Source of the DNA: Xanthomonas maliensis
Lineage (GTDB): Bacteria > Pseudomonadota > Gammaproteobacteria > Xanthomonadales > Xanthomonadaceae
Assembly: GCF_009192945.1 (NCBI RefSeq)
Contig: NZ_NSET01000030.1
Coordinates: 1 to 64,000, forward strand
Direction: 5' to 3'
Length of the DNA stretch: 64,000 nucleotides
How positions within the stretch are numbered: position 1 is the stretch's first letter; every line of letters starts with the position of its first letter. The notes below the pieces were generated by a model. It worked only from the letters and a program-made list of their open reading frames with translations, did no database searches and was not told where the DNA came from. The position numbers and the translations under genes were made by a program. This document shows positions 32,159-39,674 of this stretch, piece by piece.

Positions 32159-33577
32159 ATGACCGATCCTCGCCTCGTTTCGCTGCAGCAGGTCGTGCCA
32201 AACCTGCGCTTGAAAACCGATCCCGCCGACCTGGAGCACTACGGACGCGACTGGACGCGTCGCTGGACGCCGGCGCCGCTGGTCATTGCGTTGCCTGGCA
32301 CGGTGGACGAGGTGCAGGCGGTGATGCGCTGGGCGGCTGCCGAAGCCGTGGCAGTGGTGCCATCGGGCGGACGCACCGGCCTGTCCGGTGGCGCAGTGGC
32401 CGCCAATGGCGAGTTGGTGCTGAGCCTGGAGCGCATGAACAAGCCGTTGGCCTTCGACCCGGTCGACCGCACCTTGACCGTGCAGGCGGGCATGCCACTG
32501 GAGGCCGTGCACAATGCCGCGCGCGAACACGGGCTGCTGTATCCGGTGGACTTCGCTGCACGCGGTTCCTGTTCGATCGGCGGCAATATCGCCACCAATG
32601 CCGGTGGCATCCGGGTGATCCGCTATGGCAATACCCGCGAGTGGATCGCCGGCCTGAAGGTGGTGAGCGGTACCGGCGAGCTGCTGGAGCTCAACAACGC
32701 GCTGGTGAAGAATTCCAGCGGCTACGACCTGCGTCATCTGATGATCGGCTCGGAAGGCACGCTTGGCATCGTGGTGGAAGCGACGCTGCGGCTGACCGAT
32801 CCGCCGCCGCCGAGCAACGTGATGCTGCTGGCGCTGCCATCGTTCGAGGTGCTGATGCAGGTCTTCGCTGCGTTCCGCGCGCAGCTGCGGCTGGAAGCCT
32901 TCGAATTCTTTACCGATCGCGCGCTGGAACATGTGTTGGCGCATGGCGCGCAGGCCCCGTTCGCCGAGGTGCACCCGTACTACGTGGTGACCGAATTCGC
33001 CGCTGGCGATCCGCAGCAGGAGGCCGCCGCGATGGCGGCGTTCGAGGCTTGCATGGAGCAGGGCTGGGTCAGCGACGGGGTGATCAGCCAGAGCGATGCG
33101 CAGGCGGCGCAGCTGTGGCGCCTGCGCGAAGGCATCACCGAAGCCTTGGCGCGCTATACCCCGTACAAGAACGATGTCTCGGTGCGGATCTCGGCGATGC
33201 CGGCGTTCCTGACCGAGACCCAGGCCTTGCTGGGCCAGGCGTATCCGCAGTTCGACGTGGTCTGGTTCGGCCATATCGGCGACGGCAACCTGCATATCAA
33301 TGTGCTCAAGCCCGAGGACACCAGCCAGGCCGATTTCATCCTGGCCTGCGAGCAGGTGACCAAATTGCTGGCACAGACGCTGCAGCGCTTCGGCGGCAGC
33401 ATCTCGGCCGAGCACGGCATCGGCCTGGTCAAGAAAGCGTATCTGTCGAGCACCCGCTCGGCCGCCGAGATCGCGCTGATGCGCGGGATCAAACAGGTGC
33501 TCGACCCGCATCTGTTGCTGAATCCCGGCAAGCTGTTGACGATGGACCAGGTGACCGCCGGCCCGACGGCCGGGTAG
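32159..33577 (+). CDS. FAD-linked oxidase, likely D-2-hydroxyglutarate dehydrogenase
   Basis: A 472-residue flavoprotein of the GlcD/vanillyl-alcohol-oxidase superfamily. The FAD-binding segment includes VVPSGGRTGLSGGAVA (about residues 63-78) and SIGGNIATNAGG, and the C-terminal domain has the metal-binding FGHIGDGNLHINV and ISAEHGIGLVK. These fit the D-2-hydroxyglutarate/D-lactate dehydrogenase group. Divergence from serA favours D-2-hydroxyglutarate, because SerA can make it by reducing 2-ketoglutarate; this pairing is known in Pseudomonas. Electron acceptor would be an ETF or the quinone pool. ATG 32159 overlaps nothing and opens the frame. Confidence 0.88.
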   Translation: MTDPRLVSLQQVVPNLRLKTDPADLEHYGRDWTRRWTPAPLVIALPGTVDEVQAVMRWAAAEAVAVVPSGGRTGLSGGAVAANGELVLSLERMNKPLAFDPVDRTLTVQAGMPLEAVHNAAREHGLLYPVDFAARGSCSIGGNIATNAGGIRVIRYGNTREWIAGLKVVSGTGELLELNNALVKNSSGYDLRHLMIGSEGTLGIVVEATLRLTDPPPPSNVMLLALPSFEVLMQVFAAFRAQLRLEAFEFFTDRALEHVLAHGAQAPFAEVHPYYVVTEFAAGDPQQEAAAMAAFEACMEQGWVSDGVISQSDAQAAQLWRLREGITEALARYTPYKNDVSVRISAMPAFLTETQALLGQAYPQFDVVWFGHIGDGNLHINVLKPEDTSQADFILACEQVTKLLAQTLQRFGGSISAEHGIGLVKKAYLSSTRSAAEIALMRGIKQVLDPHLLLNPGKLLTMDQVTAGPTAG

Positions 33578-33598
33578 GCTGCGGTCATCCTCACACCG

Positions 33599-33901
33599 AT
33601 GCGACATCCGATGCTGCGCACCCTCTTGTTCTGTGCCCTGACCGTCCTGCCGCTGGCAGCCTTCGCTTCCAGCTCGGCTGGCACCTCGGCCGGTGCCTCG
33701 TCGGCCGGATCGTCGGCCAGCAGTTCCGGCCATGACAAGGTGGTGGCCGCTGCGCGTGACGATGCCGCCGGTTTCGTCGCCAGCGCTGGCGCGATCCGCG
33801 GCGCGCGGCTGGAGGCGGCCTTCGTGCAGTTGCGCAGCCGCAGCGAGGCCGCCCGTCTGGCCAGCGACCTGGAGCTGGCCCAGGCCATCCTGGCGCAGTG
33901 A
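33599..33901 (+). CDS. DUF2388 family small exported protein
   Basis: A 100-residue protein with a signal peptide (residues 1-23, ending AAFAS), a low-complexity Ser/Gly/Ala stretch (24-43), and the DUF2388 core AARDDAAGFVASAGAIRG at about residues 50-67. Function unknown. ATG 33599 has no good SD; ATG 33611 is an alternative. Its stop overlaps the next gene by GTGA. In Pseudomonas, DUF2388 genes also neighbour DUF4105-type proteins, so the two probably act together in the envelope. Confidence 0.8.
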   Translation: MRHPMLRTLLFCALTVLPLAAFASSSAGTSAGASSAGSSASSSGHDKVVAAARDDAAGFVASAGAIRGARLEAAFVQLRSRSEAARLASDLELAQAILAQ

Positions 33902-35778
33902 TCGCCCGCCGGGGCCGGGCGTGCTGGCTGCTCGCAGTCCTCGCTCCGGCGCTGCTGATGGCGCAGGCAGCAGCGGCAGCGCCGGCGCCAGTGCAGTTCG
34001 TCCAGCTCGATCCGCATGGGCTGACCACCGACGAGCGTGAGGCCAGCGCCGAGCTGACAGCCCAGGCTTGGCAGCGGTTGCCGGTGCAATGGCAGGCCCG
34101 TCTGCCGCTGCCGGTGCAGCTGCAATGGCGGGATGACTTGCCGTCGCAGGTGCACGGGCATGCACGCGGGCGGCGGATCGCCCTGGACCGCCGGCTATTG
34201 ACCGCCTGGCAAGCGCAGACCGCTGCGCAACGCGGCGATGTCACCGTAGCGGCCACCCGCGCCGCGCTGGCCGCCTTGATCCACGAACTGGCGCATGTGC
34301 TCGATGACGGACCGCAGGGAGGACTGTCGCAGGATCGCCAGTTGCGCGCGTTGGCGGGCTGGTCGTCGCGCCGCTGGCCGTTAGGGCGCGTACGCAATCA
34401 CTTCAGCGATCGCAGTCCGGACGGCTACGAGTTGTACAGCCCGGCCGAATTCGTCGCGGTCAATCTCGAGCATGCCGTGCTGGACCCGGATTACGCCTGC
34501 CGCCGGCCAGCGCTGGCCGCCTGGTTCGGCGCGCAATTGGGAACCGTTGCCAGCACCTCGGCCTGCGCCGGCACGCTGCCTTACCTGCAGGCCGAGGACG
34601 ATGCCGGCGCAATGTCGCTGCTGGCGCTGGATCCAGCGCGTGTCTATGCGGTCGACTACCTTCTGGCCGAAGGCAATGCGCAGCCGATGAGCCGCTGGGG
34701 CCACAGCATGCTGCGCTTGGTGATCTGCGCGCCGGGTCGCGCGCCGGGCCCAGATTGCCGCATGGACCTGCAATACCACCGCGTGCTGTCGTTCCGCGCC
34801 TTCGTCGGCGACGTGCAGATCTCCAGTTGGCGCGGCCTGACTGGCTCGTATCCGTCGCGGCTATTCGTGCTGCCATTGAGCCAGGTGATCGACGAATACA
34901 CCAAGGTGGAGCTGCGCGCGGTGTCCTCGGTACCGCTGCGGCTGTCCCCGGAGGAGATGGCGGCATTGCTGGCGCGCGCGGCGCAGGTGCACTGGAGCTA
35001 CGATGGGCGTTACTACTTCATCAGCAACAACTGCGCGGTAGAGACCGACCGGCTGCTGCGCGACAGCGTGCCGCGGCTGGCGGCACTCACCACGCCGGCG
35101 ATAACACCGCGCGGAGTGCGCGCCCGGCTACAACATGCTGGCATCGCCGACCTGCATGTGCTGGACGATCGCGATGCAGCGATTCGTCAAGGCTATTACT
35201 TCGAATCGGCGGGCGCGCATTACCAGCGCCTATTCGCGGTGTTGCAGGCGGGCATGCCGCTGCCGCCGACCACGCTGACGCAGTGGCTGCAGGCAACGCC
35301 GGCCTGGCGCGCGCAGTGGATCGAACGCGGGGGGCTGCGCGAAACCGCCGCTGCGCTGTTGCTGGAACAGGCCGCATTGCGGCAGCAGGAATTGCTGGAA
35401 CGCGATGCGTTCAAACGTTTGTTGCGCCCCGGCGGTGCCGAGCGTGTCGCTGTCGAACAGCGCCTGCAGGTCTTGTTCGCCCAGCAGGCACAGCTGAGTC
35501 ATCCGGCGGCACTGCTTGGCGCTGCGGGCTATGGCTTGCCACAGGCAGACGAATTGCAGGCGTTGCAGGCGCAGTTGGCGCAGGACAGCCGGGCGCTGGT
35601 CGATGGCTGGCAGCAATTGCAATCGCTGGGACGACAACGCCTGCATGCCGATCTGCGCCGCACGCTCACCCAGGGTCAGGACAACGTGACACGCCTGCAG
35701 GCACGGCTGCGGCGGCTGGCGCAATCGCCAGCAATGCCGGCGATCGCGCCGGCACAGACTGTAGAGCCGTCCAGCTGA
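33898..35778 (+). CDS. DUF4105-type exported protein
   Basis: A 626-residue exported protein (signal peptide to about residue 27). The N-terminal third has a zinc-peptidase-like IHELAHVLDD (about residues 129-138). The middle has the DUF4105 features SRWGHSMLRLVIC and ISNNCAVETDRLLRD, whose His/Asn/Cys pattern recalls papain-like NlpC-type folds. The C-terminus (480-626) is a long Gln/Leu/Ala-rich helical region, probably coiled coil. Biochemical role is not known. It starts with GTG 33898 overlapping the DUF2388 stop, so the two are coupled. Confidence 0.8.
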   Translation: MIARRGRACWLLAVLAPALLMAQAAAAAPAPVQFVQLDPHGLTTDEREASAELTAQAWQRLPVQWQARLPLPVQLQWRDDLPSQVHGHARGRRIALDRRLLTAWQAQTAAQRGDVTVAATRAALAALIHELAHVLDDGPQGGLSQDRQLRALAGWSSRRWPLGRVRNHFSDRSPDGYELYSPAEFVAVNLEHAVLDPDYACRRPALAAWFGAQLGTVASTSACAGTLPYLQAEDDAGAMSLLALDPARVYAVDYLLAEGNAQPMSRWGHSMLRLVICAPGRAPGPDCRMDLQYHRVLSFRAFVGDVQISSWRGLTGSYPSRLFVLPLSQVIDEYTKVELRAVSSVPLRLSPEEMAALLARAAQVHWSYDGRYYFISNNCAVETDRLLRDSVPRLAALTTPAITPRGVRARLQHAGIADLHVLDDRDAAIRQGYYFESAGAHYQRLFAVLQAGMPLPPTTLTQWLQATPAWRAQWIERGGLRETAAALLLEQAALRQQELLERDAFKRLLRPGGAERVAVEQRLQVLFAQQAQLSHPAALLGAAGYGLPQADELQALQAQLAQDSRALVDGWQQLQSLGRQRLHADLRRTLTQGQDNVTRLQARLRRLAQSPAMPAIAPAQTVEPSS

Positions 35779-35819
35779 GCAGCTGCGCATTGCGATACAA
35801 ACGGAATGGTTTGAACGGT

Positions 35820-35876
35820 GCGCGCGCCGCTGCCGATTGGCCAGCGGCGCGCGCGCCGAGGCCGTTGCCGGCCTCG
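35820..35876. terminator. tandem hairpins between convergent genes
   Basis: A 13-base stem pairs 35820-35832 with 35842-35854 (GCGCGCCGCTG with CAGCGGCGCGC at its core). A second pairs CGAGGCC (35857-35863) with GGCCTCG (35870-35876). They lie about 40 bases after the DUF4105 gene and end at the fold-back repeat that abuts efpL. There is only a CTTTAG after the second stem, so it would be a T-poor terminator. Confidence 0.6.
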
Positions 35877-35885
35877 CGAGCCTTT

Positions 35886-36030
35886 AGAGCGGCTAACAAA
35901 ACGTAGCGAGCAGCCGTCAGGTGGGCGCGGACGGCGCGCAGGAACCGCAGTGTACGGGTGGTACATGAGGATTCCGAGCACCGGCCGCGCCCGCCTGGCG
36001 GCTGCGCAGTAGTTTTGGTGGCTGCTCTTA
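35886..36030. repeat. fold-back intergenic repeat, second family (MITE-like)
   Basis: Arms of about 45 bases face each other. The left begins AGAGCGGCTAACAAAAC; the reverse complement of the right begins AGAGCAGCCACCAAAAC. Both continue through a GCAGCCGTCAGGTGGGCGCGG-like block (shortened here to the shared CAGCCG and GGGCGCGG). Left and right thus fold into one hairpin with a central loop. No coding capacity. I recognise this sequence type as recurrent between genes in Xanthomonas. Its right end TTA (36028-36030) is the stop codon of efpL on the minus strand. Confidence 0.75.
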
Positions 36031-36594
36031 GTCGGCGCGGCCGGCGAACTCGCCGGTGGTGGTGTTGACCAGCACGCGTTCGCCGTTGGTGATGTACTCG
36101 GGCACCATGATTTCCAGGCCGGTATTGAGCTTGGCTGGTTTGGGCCGCTTGGTGGCGGTGCCGCCCTTCAATTCCGGCGGGGTCTCGATCACTTCCAGCG
36201 TCACCGTCTGCGGTAGTTGTACCGCCACCGGCTGGTCATCGATCACCTGCACATAGATGCCGGTCAAGCCGTCGGTGATGTAACCGGCGTCGGTGCCGAT
36301 CACCTCCGCATCCAGGGTGTACGGGGTGTAGTCCTCGTCGTCCATGAACACGAAGGCCTCGCCGTCCTTGTACGAATAGGTCGATTGGCGGCGCAGCAGC
36401 TCCACCTCGCTCAGGTTGTCGTCGGCATCGAAGCTGGCATCCAGCTTGGCGCCGCCCGGCACGCTGTACATGATGAAGCGAAAGCGCACATTGCCGCCGC
36501 GGCCCTGCGGCGAGCTGCGCTCGATGTCGCGGATCTGGTAGATGCCGCCGTTGTATTCGACGACGTTGCCTTTCTTGATGTCGTTGGCTTTCAT
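36028..36594 (-). CDS. yeiP: elongation factor P-like protein EfpL (YeiP)
   Basis: A 188-residue, three-domain protein of the EF-P superfamily, which rescues ribosomes stalled at difficult peptide sequences. The tip loop is SSPQGRGG: Arg occupies the place where EF-P has the modified Lys. This marks the YeiP/EfpL branch instead of EF-P itself. The KOW-like N-terminus is [20 protein letters not shown] and the C-terminal domain ends [15 protein letters not shown]. The TAA stop is supplied by the inverted repeat to its left. Confidence 0.93.
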   Translation of the reverse strand: MKANDIKKGNVVEYNGGIYQIRDIERSSPQGRGGNVRFRFIMYSVPGGAKLDASFDADDNLSEVELLRRQSTYSYKDGEAFVFMDDEDYTPYTLDAEVIGTDAGYITDGLTGIYVQVIDDQPVAVQLPQTVTLEVIETPPELKGGTATKRPKPAKLNTGLEIMVPEYITNGERVLVNTTTGEFAGRAD

Positions 36595-36654
36595 GGAAGT
36601 CAGTCAGTGATTGGGGAATGGGGATGCGGGAGGGGCGGCGGTGGCCATTCCCGG

Positions 36655-37425
36655 CTATTTGGCAGTCAAGCGCACGCCGCCATCCAGGCGGATCACTTCG
36701 CCGTTGAGATAGCGGTTGCGCACCAGGAAGGCCACGGTCTCGGCATATTCCTCGGGCTGGCCCAGGCGCGATGGGAACGGGATCGACGCGGCCAGCGATT
36801 GCTGCACGGCCTCTGGCATGCCGTCGACCATCGGCGTCCAGAACACGCCGGGCGCGATGGTCATCACGCGGATGCCGAAGCGCGCCAGTTCGCGCGCCAT
36901 CGGCAAGGTCATGCCGACTACGCCGCCCTTGCTGGCGGCATACGCGGCCTGGCCGATCTGGCCCTCGTAGGCGGCCACCGAGGCGGTGTTGACGATCAGC
37001 CCGCGCTCGCCGTCCTCGCCAGCGGCGTTGTGCTGCATGACGTCGGCCGCCGCCTTGGCGACATTGAAGCTGCCGACCAGATTGATCAGCACGGTGTTGC
37101 GGAAGGTCGCCAGCGGCATCGGCGCTTCCTTGCCGAGCACCCGGCCGGCGCCGAGGATGCCGGCGCAGTTGACCACCAGGTTCAAGCCGCCCAGCGCCTG
37201 TGCCGCCTGCGCCATCTGTGCGGCGACCTGCGCCTCGTCGGTGACATCGGTGGCGAAGTAGTGCGCGTTGCCGGCACCGAGCTGAGCCAGTGCGGCCTGC
37301 GCCTTGTCGGCATTGACGTCGAACAAGGCGACCTTGCCGCCGTCGGCGACGATGCGCGTGGCCACGGCCAGACCCAGACCCGACACGCCGCCGGTGACGA
37401 TGGCGAGGACAGAAGAAGACTGCAT
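36655..37425 (-). CDS. SDR oxidoreductase, 3-hydroxyacyl-CoA dehydrogenase type II-like
   Basis: A 256-residue short-chain dehydrogenase. It has TGGVSGLG at the NAD-binding loop (residues 11-18), the NAG-type motif NCAGI, catalytic Ser in NTASVAA and YAASKGG (Tyr-X3-Lys near 165-169). GQPEEYAETVAFLV and the SDR C-terminus resemble human HSD17B10, which oxidises 2-methyl-3-hydroxybutyryl-CoA and other short 3-hydroxyacyl-CoAs. Next to HMG-CoA lyase and an enoyl-CoA hydratase it fits branched-chain acyl-CoA breakdown. ATG 37425 has GGGAG about seven bases upstream; the frame is open far beyond as a shadow of the next gene. Confidence 0.88.
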   Translation of the reverse strand: MQSSSVLAIVTGGVSGLGLAVATRIVADGGKVALFDVNADKAQAALAQLGAGNAHYFATDVTDEAQVAAQMAQAAQALGGLNLVVNCAGILGAGRVLGKEAPMPLATFRNTVLINLVGSFNVAKAAADVMQHNAAGEDGERGLIVNTASVAAYEGQIGQAAYAASKGGVVGMTLPMARELARFGIRVMTIAPGVFWTPMVDGMPEAVQQSLAASIPFPSRLGQPEEYAETVAFLVRNRYLNGEVIRLDGGVRLTAK

Positions 37426-37449
37426 GGAAGAACTCCCTGAGACAGTGGT

Positions 37450-37470
37450 GCCGGCCAGCGATTGGCCGGC
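37450..37470. terminator. GC-rich hairpin between HMG-CoA lyase and SDR genes
   Basis: GCCGGCCA (37450-37457) pairs with TGGCCGGC (37463-37470) over a five-base loop. It lies in the 103-base gap after the HMG-CoA lyase gene and about 25 bases before the SDR start. There is no T run, so it may attenuate transcription or be structural. Confidence 0.45.
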
Positions 37471-37528
37471 GATTCTAGCCGAAGCGTGCGGCCGCGCGCG
37501 GCGCCAGCGCTGGCCTGTTGCGACCGGA

Positions 37529-38425
37529 TCAGCTGGCGGCCGCCAGCGCCTTGCCGACCTTGCTGCCGGTCTCGCGGCCGAGTAACTGCGCCAACCAACG
37601 CCCGGTGCGTGCCAGCGCCGGCAGGTCGATGCCGGTCTCGATGCCCAGGCCATGCAACAGATAGACCACGTCCTCGCTGGCGACGTTGCCGCTGGCACCC
37701 TTGGCGTAGGGGCAGCCGCCGGCCCCGGAAACGGCGGCGTCGACCACCCGCACGCCTTCGTCCAGGCAAGCGGCGATATTGGCCAGCGCCTGGCCGTAGG
37801 TGTCGTGGAAATGCACGGCCAGTGCCGACATCGGCACCGCCTGCGCGACCGCCGCCAGCATCTGCCGCGCCTTGCGCGGTGTGCCGACGCCGATGGTGTC
37901 ACCCAGCGAGATCTCATAGCAGCCCAGCGCATGCAGCCGTTGGGCGACATCGACCACGGTGGCGACCGGCACCTCGCCCTGGTAGGGGCAGCCGAGTACG
38001 GTCGACACGTAGCCGCGCACCCGCACGCCATCCTGCGCGGCCTGTGCCAGCACCGGGCGGAAGCGCTCGATCGATTCGTCGATGCCGGCATTGGTATTGG
38101 TGCGATTGAAGGCTTCCGACGCGGCGGTGAACACCGCCACTTCCTGCGCGCCGGCCGCACGGGCGCGGGCATAGCCCTGCAGGTTGGGCACCAGTACCGG
38201 GTAGTGGATCGCCGGATCGCGGCGGATACCGGCCATGACCTCGGCAGCATCGGCCAGCTGTGGAACCCACGTGGGGCTGACGAAGCTGGTCGCCTCGATG
38301 CTGCGCAGCCCGGTTGCCGACAGCTGATCGATCAGCGCGATCTTGTCGGCAGTGGCAATCGGTTGCGCTTCGTTCTGCAGACCATCGCGCGGGCCGACCT
38401 CGACGATGCGGACGAGCGCGTTCAT
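37529..38425 (-). CDS. mvaB: hydroxymethylglutaryl-CoA lyase
   Basis: Cleaves HMG-CoA to acetoacetate and acetyl-CoA, the last step of leucine breakdown. The 298-residue TIM barrel starts with VRIVEVGPRDGLQNE (catalytic Arg and Asp near residues 13-14), has VHFHDTYGQALAN with the metal-binding His pair, and the catalytic Cys loop SGAGGCPYAKGASGNVA (about 232-248). It is also called liuE in leucine-catabolism operons. It is co-oriented with the enoyl-CoA hydratase (85 bases upstream) and the SDR. Confidence 0.95.
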   Translation of the reverse strand: MNALVRIVEVGPRDGLQNEAQPIATADKIALIDQLSATGLRSIEATSFVSPTWVPQLADAAEVMAGIRRDPAIHYPVLVPNLQGYARARAAGAQEVAVFTAASEAFNRTNTNAGIDESIERFRPVLAQAAQDGVRVRGYVSTVLGCPYQGEVPVATVVDVAQRLHALGCYEISLGDTIGVGTPRKARQMLAAVAQAVPMSALAVHFHDTYGQALANIAACLDEGVRVVDAAVSGAGGCPYAKGASGNVASEDVVYLLHGLGIETGIDLPALARTGRWLAQLLGRETGSKVGKALAAAS

Positions 38426-38510
38426 GCGAGGTCCCTGGACGATTGGCCGCGCAGCCGCGCGCTCGCGCCATCGGCGCCGCGTTGCGCGGCCATGACGCCG
38501 GCGAGGGCAC

Positions 38511-39311
38511 TCACGTCAGGCTCTCCGGAATCCAGGCTGGACGACGCTTTTCGAGAAACGCGCCCAATCCCTCCTGGCCTTCCGGGGAAACCCGCAGGCG
38601 GGCGATCCAGGCCGCATTGGCGGCGTCGATCGCGTCGCGCTCGCTGGTGCCCGGCAGCAGCGAGCGCACCAACGCCTTGGCGCTGCTGGCCGCCAGCGGC
38701 GCGGCTGACAGCAGCAGGTTGATCTGTCGTTGCACCGCCGCGTCCAGTTGGTCGCTGGCGACCAACTGATGCAGCAATCCCAGTGCCTGCGCGGTACCGG
38801 CATCGAAAATCTCGGCGGTGGCGAACCAGCGCCGGGCCTGGCGCGCGCCAATGGCTGCGACCACATAAGGAGAGATCACCGCCGGCAACAAGCCGAGCCG
38901 GCTTTCGGTCAGGCCGAAGCGGGCATCGGTGCTGCCGATGGCGATGTCGCAACAGGCCACCAGGCCGACACCGCCGCCGAACGCGGCGCCGTTGACCCGC
39001 GCGATGGTGGGCTTGGGCAGTTCGTCGAGGGTGCGCATCAACCGGGCCAGCGCCAGCGCATCGGCGGCGTTCTCTGCTTCGCTGGCGGCCACCATGCTGC
39101 GCATCCAGTGCAGGTCCGCACCGGCCGAGAAGCTGCTGCCGCCGCCGGTCACCACCACCACCCGGACTGCACTGGATTGACCCGCCTGCTGCAGTGCCTC
39201 GGTCAGTGCCACGATCAAGCCGGCATCGAAGGCGTTATGGACGTCGGGACGATTGAGTCGCAAGGTGCGGACCGCTCCGTGGTCCTCAACGATCAAGCCG
39301 GTGTCCTGCAT
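38511..39311 (-). CDS. enoyl-CoA hydratase family protein, likely methylglutaconyl-CoA hydratase
   Basis: A 266-residue crotonase-fold enzyme. Oxyanion-hole segments are SFSAGADLHWMR (about residues 60-71) and NGAAFGGGVGLVACCD (about 107-122), and the catalytic Glu is in LTESRLGLLPAVISPYV. The HWM and PAVISPYV pattern fits the LiuC group that hydrates 3-methylglutaconyl-CoA, and the neighbouring HMG-CoA lyase, the next enzyme of leucine breakdown, supports this. It is the first gene of the co-oriented trio. The isovaleryl-CoA dehydrogenase and carboxylase genes are not in the window. Confidence 0.85.
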   Translation of the reverse strand: MQDTGLIVEDHGAVRTLRLNRPDVHNAFDAGLIVALTEALQQAGQSSAVRVVVVTGGGSSFSAGADLHWMRSMVAASEAENAADALALARLMRTLDELPKPTIARVNGAAFGGGVGLVACCDIAIGSTDARFGLTESRLGLLPAVISPYVVAAIGARQARRWFATAEIFDAGTAQALGLLHQLVASDQLDAAVQRQINLLLSAAPLAASSAKALVRSLLPGTSERDAIDAANAAWIARLRVSPEGQEGLGAFLEKRRPAWIPESLT

Positions 39312-39384
39312 TGCGTGCGTCCATGAATGGGATGCGAACCATCATAGCGGGGCGACTGGATGGAGCCATGACGCGGTGCGTCGA

Positions 39385-39410
39385 TGCTAGAATTGAGAAC
39401 CATTCCTAAC
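39385..39410 (+). promoter_or_regulatory. feo promoter with Fur-box-like site
   Basis: An extended -10 (TGCTAGAAT, 39385-39393) runs into ATTGAGAACCATTCC (39392-39406). The core TGAGAACCATTC matches the Fur consensus TGATAATCATTA at 8-9 of 12 positions. A Fur-iron repressor bound here would cover the start site, as expected for ferrous iron uptake genes. No -35 is obvious. Confidence 0.6.
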
Positions 39411-39425
39411 AATTGGGCTGTCTTC

Positions 39426-39674
39426 GTGACGCTGTCCGACATGCCGCTGCACACCGCCGCCTTTGTGGAATCGGTGGAGGATCGTCAACCCAACGACACG
39501 ATCGCGCGGCGCCTGCGCGAGCTCGGGTTCGTGGCGGGGGAGGAAGTCACGGTGCTGGCGACCGGGCCGGTCGGGCGCGAACCCTTGCTGGTGCAGGTCG
39601 GCTATACGCGCTTCGCCTTGCGGCGCAGCGAGGCCGGGCGGATCCGCGTGCGCGAGCAGGAGGCGGTGGCATGA
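39426..39674 (+). CDS. feoA: ferrous iron transport protein A
   Basis: An 82-residue SH3-like cytoplasmic protein that supports FeoB. Family features are the opening TLSDMPLHT, the central RLRELGFVAGEEVTVL and the strand-rich tail YTRFALRRSEAGRIRV. The GTG at 39426 is chosen because FeoA proteins usually start with a (M)TL-x-x-LPL sequence; no good SD is visible and ATG 39441 is possible. Its stop overlaps feoB by ATGA. Probably iron-repressed through the upstream Fur-like site. Confidence 0.92.
   Translation: MTLSDMPLHTAAFVESVEDRQPNDTIARRLRELGFVAGEEVTVLATGPVGREPLLVQVGYTRFALRRSEAGRIRVREQEAVA

Noticed and set aside
31963-32160. N-terminal extension of serA
   Set aside because: The extra 66 codons are Arg-rich and fill the divergent promoter region; SerA has its normal length from ATG 31962.
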